Source: CBDESN01 sp965242495
GTDB taxonomy: Bacteria > Pseudomonadota > Alphaproteobacteria > MPNO01
Length of the DNA: 64,000 nt
Direction: 5' to 3'
NCBI GenBank assembly: GCA_965242495.1
Contig: OZ251446.1
Coordinates: 3,658,001-3,722,000, forward strand
Of the stretch, positions 32,174 through 40,800 are shown in pieces. The position numbers and the translations under genes were made by a program. The notes below the pieces were generated by a model. The model saw only the letters and a list, made by a program, of their open reading frames with translations. It searched no databases and had not been told where the DNA came from. How positions within the stretch are numbered: the first letter of the stretch is position 1; the number at the start of each line of letters is the position of its first letter.

Positions 32174-32927
32174 CGGAGCCGCGGCCGCGGCCCGCATCCG
32201 GCTCGATTCCCTGCTCCTGGCCCGCGGGCTGGCCGGGAGCAGACAGCGCGCCCAGGCGCTGATCCGCGCCGGCTCGGTCTGGTGCGGCGACCGCCGCCTC
32301 GACAAGCCGGGGCTCGCCCTCGCCGCCGACAGCGAGATCGAGCTGCGCGGCAAGCCTCACCCCTGGGTCTCGCGCGGCGGCGTCAAGCTCGCCCATGCGC
32401 TCGACCGCTTCGCCATCGATCCCGCCGGGCGGGTCTGCCTCGACGTGGGCGCATCGACCGGCGGCTTCACCGACGTGCTGCTGCGACGGCGGGCGGCGCG
32501 GGTGTTCGCGGTCGATGTGGGCCGCGGGCAGCTCGCCTGGACGCTCCGCAACGACGAGCGGGTGACGGTGCTGGAAGGTGTCAACGCCCGCTATCTGACG
32601 GACCGGCAAGTAACGCAGGCGGTCGATCTGGTGACCTGCGACGCGAGCTTCATCGGGCTCGAAACGCTGCTGCCGGCGCCGCTGTCGCTCGCCGCGCCGG
32701 GGGCGCGGCTGATCGCCCTGATCAAGCCGCAATTCGAGGTCGGCAAGGGGCGCGTCGGCAAGGGCGGGGTGGTCCGCGACCCGGGGCTGCATCGCGAGGT
32801 ATGCGAACGCATCTCGGCCTGGCTCGGCGCGCAGGCGCATTGGCGGGTCGTCGGCGCGACCGAAAGCCCGATCACCGGTCCCGGCGGCAACAAGGAATTC
32901 CTGATCGCCGCCGCCCGCGACGGGTGA
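32037..32927 (+). CDS. tlyA: TlyA-family rRNA 2'-O-methyltransferase (start uncertain)
   Basis: S4 RNA-binding domain (IRLDSLLLARGLAGSRQRAQ, as IRLDSLLLARGLAG, about 57-70) followed by an FtsJ-like methyltransferase (DVGASTGGFTDVLL, about 135-148; KPQFEVGKG). TlyA methylates ribosomal RNA cytidines and shapes sensitivity to capreomycin-type drugs. The only in-frame canonical start is ATG 32037, deep inside dxs, which adds about 55 Arg/Ser-rich residues not expected in the family. The conserved part begins after the dxs stop near 32195-32210, where only non-canonical codons such as ATC occur. Either a rare start or an error is likely. Confidence 0.88.
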   Translation: MRSSTRTSRRSSIGRRSSTRRTSSPPRSARSGGPRPRRPPRRAAPDGAAAAARIRLDSLLLARGLAGSRQRAQALIRAGSVWCGDRRLDKPGLALAADSEIELRGKPHPWVSRGGVKLAHALDRFAIDPAGRVCLDVGASTGGFTDVLLRRRAARVFAVDVGRGQLAWTLRNDERVTVLEGVNARYLTDRQVTQAVDLVTCDASFIGLETLLPAPLSLAAPGARLIALIKPQFEVGKGRVGKGGVVRDPGLHREVCERISAWLGAQAHWRVVGATESPITGPGGNKEFLIAAARDG

Positions 32928-32939
32928 AGCGGCGTCGCT

Positions 32940-34010
32940 TCAACCGCATTGCGCCCGGTGGCGCAGCAGATGGTCGGCGAGGACGCAAGCCATCATCGCC
33001 TCGCCCACCGGGACGGCGCGGATGCCGACGCAGGGGTCGTGCCGGCCGCGGGTGACGACCTCGGCGTCGCGCCCGTCCGTGGTAACCGTCCGGCGGGGGG
33101 TGAGGATCGAACTCGTCGGCTTGACCGCGAAGCGGACGAGTATGTCCTGGCCGGTCGAGATGCCGCCGAGGACGCCGCCGGCGTTGTTCGACAGGAAACG
33201 CGCCTTGCCGTCCCGCATGCGCATCTCGTCGGCGTTCTCCTCGCCGGTGAGTCCGGCGGCGGCGAACCCGGCGCCGATCTCGACGCCCTTGACGGCGTTG
33301 ATCCCCATCATCGCCGCGGCGAGGTCGGCGTCGAGCTTGCCGTAGATCGGCGCGCCGAGACCGGGGCCTACGCCGCTGGCCACGACCTCGACGACGGCGC
33401 CGACCGACGACCCGCGCTTGCGCACCGCATCCAGGTCCGCCTCCCACGCCTCGGCGGTCCCGGGGTCGGGGCACCAGAACGGGTTGGCCTCGACCGCCTT
33501 CCAGCTCCAGCGCCGGCGGTCGACGGGCCGGGTTCCGATCTGCACCAGCGCGCCGCGGATGCGCACGCGGCGGCCCAGCAGCTTCCGCGCCACCGCCCCG
33601 GCGGCGACGCGCGCCGCGGTCTCGCGCGCCGAGGCGCGGCCGCCGCCGCGCACGTCGCGGATGCCGTACTTCTCGAGATAGGCGTAGTCGGCATGTCCGG
33701 GGCGGAACAGCTTGCGCAGCGCGTCGTAGTCGCGAGAGCGCGCGTCCCGGTTGCGGATCATCAGGCTGATCGGCGCGCCGGTGGTCCTGCCCTCGAACAC
33801 GCCGGAGAGGATCTCCACCTCGTCCGGCTCGCGGCGCTGGCTGACGAAGCGCGACCGTCCGGGCTTTCGCCGGTCGAGCCAGAACTGGATGTCGGGCTCG
33901 CGCAGCCGGATGCGGGGCGGCGCGCCGTCCACGGTGCAGCCGATGGCCGGGCCGTGGCTCTCGCCCCAGGTGGTGACGCGGAACAGCGCGCCGAACCGGT
34001 TATCGGACAT
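32940..34010 (-). CDS. aroC: Chorismate synthase
   Basis: FMN-dependent enzyme turning 5-enolpyruvylshikimate-3-phosphate into chorismate, last common step to aromatic amino acids. Visible are FRVTTWGESHGPAIG (10-24), FRPGHADYAY, DVRGGGRASARETA (the RxxARET signature) and DPCVGIRAVPVGEAM near the end. ATG 34010, 356 residues, normal length. Convergent with tlyA and 30 bp downstream of fabI on the same strand. Confidence 0.97.
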   Translation of the reverse strand: MSDNRFGALFRVTTWGESHGPAIGCTVDGAPPRIRLREPDIQFWLDRRKPGRSRFVSQRREPDEVEILSGVFEGRTTGAPISLMIRNRDARSRDYDALRKLFRPGHADYAYLEKYGIRDVRGGGRASARETAARVAAGAVARKLLGRRVRIRGALVQIGTRPVDRRRWSWKAVEANPFWCPDPGTAEAWEADLDAVRKRGSSVGAVVEVVASGVGPGLGAPIYGKLDADLAAAMMGINAVKGVEIGAGFAAAGLTGEENADEMRMRDGKARFLSNNAGGVLGGISTGQDILVRFAVKPTSSILTPRRTVTTDGRDAEVVTRGRHDPCVGIRAVPVGEAMMACVLADHLLRHRAQCG

Positions 34011-34040
34011 GGCGGCGGCCTCGCCCCCGGGCGCCGGCGC

Positions 34041-34862
34041 TCACCGCTCGATGGCGGCGGCGATGTCGGGCGCATCGACGGCCTTCATGCCGACCACGTG
34101 ATAGCCGCTGTCCACATGGTGGACTTCGCCGGTGACCCCGGACGACAGGTCCGACAGCAGATAGACCGCGGCGCCGCCCACGTCTTCGATGGTCGAGTTG
34201 CGCCGCAGCGGCGCGTTCAGCTCGTTCCATTTCAGGATGTAGCGGAAATCGCCGATCCCCGACGCCGCCAGCGTCTTGATCGGCCCGGCCGAGATGGCGT
34301 TGACCCGGATGTCGCGGGGACCCAGATCGACGGCGAGATACTTCACGCTCGCCTCGAGGGCCGCCTTGGCGACGCCCATGACGTTGTAGTGCGGCATGAC
34401 GCGCTCGGCCCCTGCATAGGTCAGAGTCAGCAGGCTGCCGCCTTCCGTCATGAGCGGGACCGCGCGCTGGCACACCGCGGTGAACGAATAGCAGGAGACG
34501 TTCATCGACAGGGCGAAATTGCCCGGCGTGGTGTCGAGATAGCGCCCCTTGAGCTCGTCCTTGTCGGCATAGGCGATGGCGTGGACCACGAAGTCGATCC
34601 CGCTCCAGCGCTCGGCCAACCCGGCGAAAGTCCGGTCGATGGTCGCGGGATCGGCGACGTCGCATTCGAGCACTAGGTCCGAGCCCACCGATTCGGCGAG
34701 CGGGCGCACCCGCTTGGCCAACGGGTCGCTCTGATAGGTGAAGGCGAGGTCGGCCCCATGGGCGGCCGCGGCGCTGGCGATGCCCCAGGCGATCGAGCGC
34801 TCGTTGGCGACGCCCATGATCAGGCCCCGCTTGCCCTCCATCAAACGCCCGGCGCCGGACAT
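34041..34862 (-). CDS. fabI: Enoyl-ACP reductase (NADH)
   Basis: Short-chain dehydrogenase-fold enzyme reducing the enoyl-ACP in each cycle of fatty-acid synthesis. Seen are GLIMGVANERSIAWGIA (about 13-29, the FabI-type dinucleotide loop), VHAIAYADKDELKG, and the catalytic Y-x6-K in YNVMGVAKAALE. Length 273. ATG 34862 is used; ATG 34841 is an alternative. It sits in an aroC-fabI-lipoprotein run on the minus strand. Confidence 0.96.
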   Translation of the reverse strand: MSGAGRLMEGKRGLIMGVANERSIAWGIASAAAAHGADLAFTYQSDPLAKRVRPLAESVGSDLVLECDVADPATIDRTFAGLAERWSGIDFVVHAIAYADKDELKGRYLDTTPGNFALSMNVSCYSFTAVCQRAVPLMTEGGSLLTLTYAGAERVMPHYNVMGVAKAALEASVKYLAVDLGPRDIRVNAISAGPIKTLAASGIGDFRYILKWNELNAPLRRNSTIEDVGGAAVYLLSDLSSGVTGEVHHVDSGYHVVGMKAVDAPDIAAAIER

Positions 34863-34888
34863 GGGCCGGCTGCGGCCGGTCGCCGGGG

Positions 34889-35359
34889 TCAGTTGACGAC
34901 CTTCCAGCTCCCGTCCGGCTGGCGGCAGGCCGTCCCGAAGGCGGACTCCGTCTTGCCGGCGATGGTCACCGTCTGCTGGTATTCGCGGCAATATCGCCCG
35001 GCCGCGGTGCGGTAGGTGCGGGTGGGCTGCACGGTGCCGCTGTTGCCGCTGTCGGGGTTGCGCCATCTCGAGGCTTGGCCGGACTTGTTCTTCTCCAGCG
35101 CGCCCTGCGAGGTCCGCTGCATGTACAGCCGGTCGGCCCGGTCGAGGGACTTGCCGACCTCGCTGCCGAGGAACGCGCCGGCCAACGCGCCGACCGCGAC
35201 GGCGGCGAGCTTGCCCTTGCCCTTGCCGATCTGCGAGCCCGCCAGCGCCCCGAGCCCGGCCCCGGCCAGCGTGCCGCCGGCCTGCTTGGGCCCTGCTCCC
35301 TCGCAGGCGGCGAGCGCGAAGGCGAAGGCGACGGGCGCGGCGAATGTCAGTCGTCTCAT
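34889..35359 (-). CDS. Glycine-zipper surface lipoprotein (RT0821/Lpp0805-like)
   Basis: A 156-residue exported lipoprotein. The signal peptide (MRRLTFAAPVAFAFALAAC) has a lipobox LAAC with the lipidated cysteine at about 19. Residues 28-69 form a glycine zipper (GGTLAGAGLGALAGSQIG and VGALAGAFLGSEVG) typical of the 17-kDa surface antigen family. The C-terminal domain RTYRTAAGRYCREYQQTV to ACRQPDGSWKVV is the RT0821-type. It is expected in the outer membrane. Divergent from pdxH. Confidence 0.92.
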   Translation of the reverse strand: MRRLTFAAPVAFAFALAACEGAGPKQAGGTLAGAGLGALAGSQIGKGKGKLAAVAVGALAGAFLGSEVGKSLDRADRLYMQRTSQGALEKNKSGQASRWRNPDSGNSGTVQPTRTYRTAAGRYCREYQQTVTIAGKTESAFGTACRQPDGSWKVVN

Positions 35360-35490
35360 GGATCCGATCCCTTTGCGGCCGAGAATGACGATGGCGGGAT
35401 AATGGACGGGCCACGCCCGATATACAAGCCCGCGCCGCCGGTTTGGCGCTAGAATGGGGCGCGGCGGGCGGTTGGAGACCGAGTGCGGCC

Positions 35491-36084
35491 ATGGCGGAGA
35501 AGACGCCCCCGGATCCGATCGAACTGTTCCGGCAGTGGCTCGACGAGGCCCGCCGGTCGGAGCCCAACGACCCGAGCGCGATGACGCTGGCGACGGTCGA
35601 CGCGTCGGGCGCCCCCGCGGCCCGGATGATGCTGCTCAAGGGCGCCGATCGGGCGGGCTTCGCGTTCTACACCAACATCGACAGCCGCAAGGGGCGCGAA
35701 CTCGACGCCACGCGGCGGGCGTCGCTCGCCTTCCACTGGAAGTCGCTGCGGCGGCAGGTGCGCGTCGACGGGACGGTCGAGCGGGTCGGCGACGACGAGG
35801 CCGACGAGTATTTCGCCACCCGCCCGCGCGGCAGCCAGATCGGCGCCTGGGCGTCCGACCAGTCGCGCCCGCTGGAGAGCCAGGCCGAGCTCGAGCGCCG
35901 GGTGGCGCGATTCGCCGCCAGATACGCCGCCGGCGAGGTCCCGCGGCCGCCCTTCTGGACCGGATACCGGGTCGCGCCGCGGGCGATCGAGTTCTGGCGC
36001 GACCGGCCGTTCCGGCTGCACGAGCGTCTGCTCTACGAGCGCGCGCCCGACGGCGGCTGGACGCGGCGGCGGCTCTACCCCTGA
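35491..36084 (+). CDS. pdxH: Pyridoxamine/pyridoxine 5'-phosphate oxidase
   Basis: FMN enzyme that oxidises PNP or PMP to pyridoxal phosphate. Visible are AMTLATVDASGAPAARMMLLKG (as AMTLATVDASG and ARMMLLKG, about 30-52), SRKGRELDATRRASLAFHW, RPRGSQIGAWASDQSRPLES (about 112-131) and the C-terminal EFWRDRPFRLHERLLYER. ATG 35491 gives 197 residues, slightly short of the 213-residue average. The last ten bases overlap the convergent VOC gene. Confidence 0.96.
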   Translation: MAEKTPPDPIELFRQWLDEARRSEPNDPSAMTLATVDASGAPAARMMLLKGADRAGFAFYTNIDSRKGRELDATRRASLAFHWKSLRRQVRVDGTVERVGDDEADEYFATRPRGSQIGAWASDQSRPLESQAELERRVARFAARYAAGEVPRPPFWTGYRVAPRAIEFWRDRPFRLHERLLYERAPDGGWTRRRLYP

Positions 36085-36485
36085 GCCGGGGCGGCGTCCC
36101 AGAACATGGCCTCGATCTTGTGGCCGTCCGGGTCGCGCAGGAAGCAGCCGTAGTAGGGCTGGCCGTATTGCGGGCGCGGGCCGGGCGGGCCGTCGTCGGC
36201 CGCGCCGGCGGCGAGCCCCGCGGCGTGGAACGCATCGACCGCTCCCCTGGACGGCGCGAGGAAGCCGATATGCATCCCGTTCGCCACCCCGGCGGGTTGG
36301 CCGTCGATCGGATGCTGCACCCAGAATTCGGGGAATTTCCTGCCATAGGCGACCGCCCCCGGATGCTCCATGATGCGCTTGGCCCCGACGGTCTCGAGAA
36401 CGCGGTCGTAGAACGCCGCCGCGCGGTCGAAATCCCGGACGCCGATCGAAACATGGGAGAGGATGCTGGGTATCTCGGCGGGCAC
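36075..36485 (-). CDS. VOC (glyoxalase/bleomycin-resistance) family protein
   Basis: A 136-residue protein of two beta-alpha-beta-beta-beta modules: ILSHVSIGVRDFDRAAAFYD (8-27) and YYGCFLRDPDGHKIEAMFW (about 110-128). Metal-ligand positions are H11 and the E of KIEAMFW. Members are glyoxalases, dioxygenases or resistance proteins; no specific activity can be assigned. Convergent with pdxH (10-bp overlap). Confidence 0.88.
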   Translation of the reverse strand: MPAEIPSILSHVSIGVRDFDRAAAFYDRVLETVGAKRIMEHPGAVAYGRKFPEFWVQHPIDGQPAGVANGMHIGFLAPSRGAVDAFHAAGLAAGAADDGPPGPRPQYGQPYYGCFLRDPDGHKIEAMFWDAAPAQG

Positions 36486-36582
36486 GGAACGCCTCCATCG
36501 CGGTTTCGTTCGGGTACTATTCCACCCGCGCCCGCCGCTCGCAATCGACGCCGGGGAGGAAGCGACATGCGGCCGACCCGTT

Positions 36583-36625
36583 CGCCTCCAGGCCGGCGGC
36601 GGATACGCCCGCCGGCCTGGAGGCG
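36583..36625. repeat. Perfect GC-rich inverted repeat (17-bp arms, 9-bp loop)
   Basis: CGCCTCCAGGCCGGCGG (36583-36599) pairs exactly with 36609-36625. It lies between the divergent VOC gene and erpA, about 100 bp upstream of the erpA ATG. No T-run follows on either strand. It could be an RNA hairpin in the erpA leader or a protein-binding site; no other copy is seen in the window. Confidence 0.6.
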
Positions 36626-36721
36626 GAGACCCGCCGCATCGTCCGGGCGGCCGCGATTCCGGTTGACATGCGCCGCGTCCCGCCCGACGATCCGCCGGCG
36701 CGCCGAAAGGTTCGGACCAGG

Positions 36722-37063
36722 ATGGCGAATACCCCCGACGTGACGATCAGCGCCGCCGCCGCTCGCCGGATACGGCAGCTCGCGGCGGAGGACGGGAACC
36801 CGGCGACGATGCTGCGCGTCTCGGTCGGCGGCGGCGGCTGCTCGGGCTTCCAGTACAGCTTCGCCTTCGACGACGCCCGCAAGGAGGACGACCGGCTGAT
36901 CGAGACCGACGGCGCCCGGCTGCTGATCGACGAAGTGTCGTGGGACTTCCTCGCCGGGGCCGAGATCCATTTCGAGGAGGAGCTGGTGGGGTCGTACTTC
37001 ACCGTGCGCAACCCCAACGCGACCTCGACCTGCGGCTGCGGTACCTCCTTCGCCGTCGGCTGA
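36722..37063 (+). CDS. erpA: Iron-sulfur cluster insertion protein (A-type carrier)
   Basis: A 113-residue A-type Fe-S carrier that delivers clusters to apoproteins. The three ligand cysteines are in GGGGCSGFQY (about C39) and STCGCGTSF (about C104, C106). VTISAAAARRIRQLA is the family N-terminus. ATG 36722 is used because the upstream extension is Arg/Pro-rich. xthA follows 19 bp later, a common alphaproteobacterial pair. Confidence 0.94.
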   Translation: MANTPDVTISAAAARRIRQLAAEDGNPATMLRVSVGGGGCSGFQYSFAFDDARKEDDRLIETDGARLLIDEVSWDFLAGAEIHFEEELVGSYFTVRNPNATSTCGCGTSFAVG

Positions 37064-37082
37064 CCGGCCTCGCGCCGCCCCC

Positions 37083-37868
37083 GTGACCAGGATCGCCAGC
37101 TGGAACGTCAACTCGATCCGGGCGCGGCTGCCGCGGGTCGTCGAATGGCTGCGCGAGGACCGGCCGGACATCGTGCTGGCGCAGGAGATCAAGGCGACGG
37201 AGGAGACCTTCCCGCGCGCCGAGATCGAAGAACTGGGCTACAACGTCGCCATTCACGGCCAGAAGAACTTCAACGGCGTGGCGATCTTCGCCCGACGGCC
37301 GATCGAGGACGTCACGACCGGGCTTCCCGGCGACGAGGCGGACGACCAGGCGCGCTATATCGAGGCCTTCGTCGGCGACGTCCGGGTGGCGTCGATCTAT
37401 CTGCCCAACGGCAACCCGGCCCCGGGCGAAAAATACGACTACAAGCTCGCCTGGATGGAGCGGCTGTACCGCCACGCGCAGACGCTTACGACGTTCGACG
37501 AGGCGATCGTGCTGGGCGGGGATTACAACGTGATCCCCGCCGACGAGGACTGCTACGACCCGGAGGGCTGGGCGCTCGACGCGCTATGCCGCCCAGAGAC
37601 GAGGCGCCTCTACCGCTCGATCCTCTATCTCGGGCTGACCGACGCCTTCCGCGCCCTCCATGCCGAGCCGCACAGCTACAGCTTCTGGGACTATCAGGGC
37701 GGGGCGTGGCAGAAGGATTTCGGCCTGCGCATCGACCATCTCCTGCTGTCGCCCAAGGCGGCCGACCGGCTGGAGGCGTCGGGCATCGACCGCAGACCGC
37801 GCGGCCGCGAGAAGGCCTCGGATCACACGCCGGTCTGGTGCGAACTGGCGGAGGCGCCGGCGGGCTGA
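37083..37868 (+). CDS. xthA: Exodeoxyribonuclease III
   Basis: AP endonuclease and 3'-5' exonuclease for base-excision repair. Seen are ASWNVNSIRARL (5-16), the metal glutamate in LAQEIKATEETFP, GGDYNVIPADED (about 141-152), RIDHLLLSPKA and SDHTPVWCEL (about 248-257). GTG 37083 gives 261 residues, the normal length. Confidence 0.96.
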   Translation: MTRIASWNVNSIRARLPRVVEWLREDRPDIVLAQEIKATEETFPRAEIEELGYNVAIHGQKNFNGVAIFARRPIEDVTTGLPGDEADDQARYIEAFVGDVRVASIYLPNGNPAPGEKYDYKLAWMERLYRHAQTLTTFDEAIVLGGDYNVIPADEDCYDPEGWALDALCRPETRRLYRSILYLGLTDAFRALHAEPHSYSFWDYQGGAWQKDFGLRIDHLLLSPKAADRLEASGIDRRPRGREKASDHTPVWCELAEAPAG

Positions 37869-37908
37869 CGCGCGGCCGCGGCGGCGACCGCCGCGGCCCG
37901 GCGGCGAT

Positions 37909-39555
37909 TCATCCGCCCGTCCCGTCTCCGACGTCGCGCGCCAGCGTGTTCGGCGCCACCTCCGAAACCGGGCGGCGGCGCGCGCGGGCGATGCGGCCGG
38001 TCTCCAGATAGCGGCCTGCCGCGGCGCGGGCGGCGTAATCGTCCCATTCCTCCGACCAGTCGCCCAGCGAATAGCCGTGCCACGGGGCTTCCGGCTGCAA
38101 GGCGGGCAGGCCGAGCCGCTCCCACAGCGCGCGCGCATGCTCCATGTAGTCGCGCGCCGGCAGCGAGATCGGCGGCGCGTCGTCCCGCAGGGTGGCGTCG
38201 ATCAGGAGCGCCGACTCCTCTGCGTCGGCGGATTTGGGGCCGTGGCCGCGGTCGCGATGCGGCAGGATCGCCGCGTCCCGTCCCGGGTCGGCGCGGTAGG
38301 CCATCGCCCAGAACACCGCATCGGCGTTGTCGGGGTCGATGTCGTCGTTCACGGCGATGACGTATTTGCCGCAAGGGCGCTGGAAGGCCGACGCGGCGTG
38401 GAGGGCGCGCCAGACCTCGGTCGTCGGCATCCCCCGTTCGACCTGGAGCACGATGACCTTGCGAAGGTTGGTCAGCGGCTCGTGCATGGCGACCCGGCGG
38501 ACGCCCCCGAGCCCCAGCCGGTCGCGCAGATGCTCCAGGAACATCGGCTCGTAGGCGACGCGCTTGATGACGCTCGATTCGGAGGGCGTCACCTGCGAGA
38601 GGATCGACGGCAGCACCGCGTCGCGCCGCCGGGTGATCGCCGTCACCTCGACGACGAAGTTATACTCCTCCAGGTTGACGTGGCCGTGCGATTCCCCGAA
38701 CGGCCCCTCGGGCTCGAGCCACGCGGTGTCGACCAGCCCCTCGACGACGATCTCGGAGCGGGCCGGCACCAGCAGATCGACCGTCCGGGCGCGGACGACC
38801 TCGATCGGCGCGCCGACGATGCCGCCGGCGACGGCGAGTTCGTCCACGCCTTCCGCGACCTTCTGCGGGCCGCAATAGGCGACCGCGGGCGGACAGCCGA
38901 CCACGATGGCGATCGGCATCGGCTCGCCGCGCCGCCGATGCGCCAGCCAATGGCCGTAGCCGCCCTGGCGCAGGTTGAGGAACATCTTGAGGCCGAGCCG
39001 GCGCGGCGCCTTGATCTGGCAGCGATAGACGCCCATGTTCTGCGCCCCGCCGTCGGGATCGGCGGTGATGCAATTGGACGCGGTGAGGTAGGGGCCGGCG
39101 TCGAAGCCGGGGGTGGAGACCGGGACCGGCAGCGCATCCAGCCCGTTGCCCTCGCCCTCCAGCGCGTCGCCGATGCTCACCACTTCGTGGCAGGGCGCCT
39201 CGCCCACGATGCGCGGCGGGATCGGCTCCGCCAACGCGCGGCTCCAGGCGGCGCCGATGCGGCCGGGCGCCGTCCCCATGCCGATGCGGTAGATCTCGGC
39301 GTTGGCGGCGAGCGCGCCGACCACGACCGGCATGTCGTAGCTGCGCCCCCTGCCGTCGATCACGTTGGTGAACAGGAACGCCTTGCGCTCGCGCTCGGGA
39401 ATCCCGCCGCGGAACTGCCAGCGCACCAGCGGATGCAGCTCGGCGTCCTTGTTCACCGGCGCGTCGATCCGGCGCAGCAGCCCGGCCGCATCGAGGGCGG
39501 CCAGGTGGTCGTGCAAGTCGGGACAGGCGCGCCCCTCCGGCTCGACCCCGTCCAT
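37909..39555 (-). CDS. UbiD-family decarboxylase (prenyl-FMN dependent)
   Basis: A 548-residue member of the UbiD family, which decarboxylates aromatic or alpha,beta-unsaturated acids with prenylated FMN. Visible are the cofactor-binding NCITADPDGGAQNMGVYRC (as QNMGVYR, about 172-178), WLEPEGPFGESHGHV (as EGPFGESHGHV) and the C-terminal KYVIAVNDDIDPDNADAVFW. True UbiD is about 490 residues and acts in ubiquinone synthesis; this longer form and its position near aromatic catabolic genes favour a catabolic aromatic decarboxylase. No ubiX-like prenyltransferase is in the window. Confidence 0.9.
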   Translation of the reverse strand: MDGVEPEGRACPDLHDHLAALDAAGLLRRIDAPVNKDAELHPLVRWQFRGGIPERERKAFLFTNVIDGRGRSYDMPVVVGALAANAEIYRIGMGTAPGRIGAAWSRALAEPIPPRIVGEAPCHEVVSIGDALEGEGNGLDALPVPVSTPGFDAGPYLTASNCITADPDGGAQNMGVYRCQIKAPRRLGLKMFLNLRQGGYGHWLAHRRRGEPMPIAIVVGCPPAVAYCGPQKVAEGVDELAVAGGIVGAPIEVVRARTVDLLVPARSEIVVEGLVDTAWLEPEGPFGESHGHVNLEEYNFVVEVTAITRRRDAVLPSILSQVTPSESSVIKRVAYEPMFLEHLRDRLGLGGVRRVAMHEPLTNLRKVIVLQVERGMPTTEVWRALHAASAFQRPCGKYVIAVNDDIDPDNADAVFWAMAYRADPGRDAAILPHRDRGHGPKSADAEESALLIDATLRDDAPPISLPARDYMEHARALWERLGLPALQPEAPWHGYSLGDWSEEWDDYAARAAAGRYLETGRIARARRRPVSEVAPNTLARDVGDGTGG

Positions 39556-39568
39556 GAAGCGCCGGCGT

Positions 39569-39901
39569 CTACCGGGGCGCGGGGAGATCGAGCCCGGCGG
39601 CGCGTCCCGTCATTCGCCGGCCTCGGGATTCGGCCCCGCGTTCGATGAGGACTTCGAGCGCGCGGCGCCGACCGTCGAGCGCCTGCATGGTTTCGGCGCG
39701 CCGGCGGGCGGTTTCGGGCGACCGTTCGTCGCCCATGAGCCGCCGGAGGAAGGCATGGACGCCGGGCGGAAGCGGCGCGCGGGCGATGACGATCTCCCCG
39801 CCCTCCTCGACGCGCGCCGACGGACGGGGCGGACGGGTTTTCGCTTCGTGGACGTCGACCACGGACACGGCGCGATCCTCGCGAGCGGCGACGACCGACA
39901 A
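39569..39901 (-). pseudogene. Decayed Phd/YefM-type antitoxin remnant
   Basis: Residues 12-46 (VSVVDVHEAKTR, ARVEEGGEIVIARA) match the conserved N-terminus of Phd/YefM/VapB-type antitoxins, whose consensus is VNVHEAKTHLS followed by VEAGEEIVIARAG. The rest (LPPGVHAFLRRLMGDERSPE onward) does not follow the family. A conserved leucine pair is replaced by prolines (KTRPPRPSARV), which would break the helix. No toxin gene is adjacent. Whether it is expressed or only a relic is unclear; ATG 39901 adds ten residues before the family start. Confidence 0.5.
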
Positions 39902-40025
39902 GGTAGCCGATGCGGAACCCGCGTCAAGCCGGACTCCCGGCGCCGCGGCGGGCCTTGGCGTCCGCCGGACGTTCTGCGTTTAATGCGTCGCCGCGCCGCA
40001 TCGCGGCCAGCGGGAGGCGAACCGG

Positions 40026-40784
40026 TTGGACCAGGATCGGGACGAGCGTCGGCGGCAGTTGATCGACGCGGCCAAGCCGTTCTGGGAGGCCGAAGCCGAG
40101 ATCGCGCGCCGCTTCTTCCGCGGCCGGCCTACGGAAGAGCAATACGCCCGCTGCCTCCGCGCCGCGGTCTACAAGGAGCTCAACCCGGCGATCGGCTACG
40201 GCTCCACCGCGGGCTACGCCAACGGGCTGCACATGGAGTTCGCCGGGATCGTCGAGCGGTTCCGGGACCTCGACGACGGCGGCGACCGGCGCGACATGCT
40301 GGCGGCGCTGCGGACGATGACCGAGGAGTTCGAGCATTACGTCGTACTCGCCGAGGCGCTCGAGCTGCTGCTCGGCCGCAAGCTCGGCCCGGACGACCCG
40401 CAGCAGCTGCCGGAAGACCGGAAGCTCAACGAGATGCGCCGCCGCCACGTCGAGTCGGGCGACGCCTGCCGGAAGGCGGCGATGGGGCTGACGGAGGGCG
40501 GCGGGGCCAGCATGTTCCGCGAGGCGTCGCGGCTGACCGGCGGCGCGCTGGAGCGGCGCCTGGCCGACGCGATGAAGCTGATCCATCGCGACGAGGAGCA
40601 TCATTACCTGGACGCCGCCGACGCGGCGGCGGAGGCGGCCCGGTCGCCCGCGGATCTCATGCGGATGAAGCGCGCGCTGCTGGAAGTCAGCATCCAGCGC
40701 GTCCGCATGCGGAACGAGATGTTCGCCTGGCCGATGAGCGAGGCGGAGATCGAGGCGCTGATCGCCGGCAACCGGCTGGATTGA
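40026..40784 (+). CDS. Hypothetical helical protein, possibly ferritin-like di-iron
   Basis: A 252-residue, all-helical, cytosolic-looking protein that I do not recognise. TTG 40026 is the only early start, preceded by GGGAGGCG. Carboxylate/histidine motifs could form a di-iron site: EEFEHYVVLAEALELL (about 100-115, E-x3-H) and LIHRDEEHHYLDA (about 187-199). Ferritin-like and heme-oxygenase-like di-iron proteins use paired E-x2-H or E-x3-H helices, so that fold is a guess. It stands alone between the antitoxin relic and the flavin oxygenase gene. Confidence 0.7.
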   Translation: MDQDRDERRRQLIDAAKPFWEAEAEIARRFFRGRPTEEQYARCLRAAVYKELNPAIGYGSTAGYANGLHMEFAGIVERFRDLDDGGDRRDMLAALRTMTEEFEHYVVLAEALELLLGRKLGPDDPQQLPEDRKLNEMRRRHVESGDACRKAAMGLTEGGGASMFREASRLTGGALERRLADAMKLIHRDEEHHYLDAADAAAEAARSPADLMRMKRALLEVSIQRVRMRNEMFAWPMSEAEIEALIAGNRLD

Positions 40785-40800
40785 CCGGGCGGGGCGCGGG

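Noticed and set aside
30206..32353. 715-codon open frame on the minus strand
   Set aside because: It is antisense to dxs, which is unmistakable, and has no recognisable domain.
36567..36743. 58-codon ORF with a good Shine-Dalgarno before erpA
   Set aside because: It is Arg/Pro-rich, contains the perfect hairpin, overlaps the erpA start and resembles no protein.
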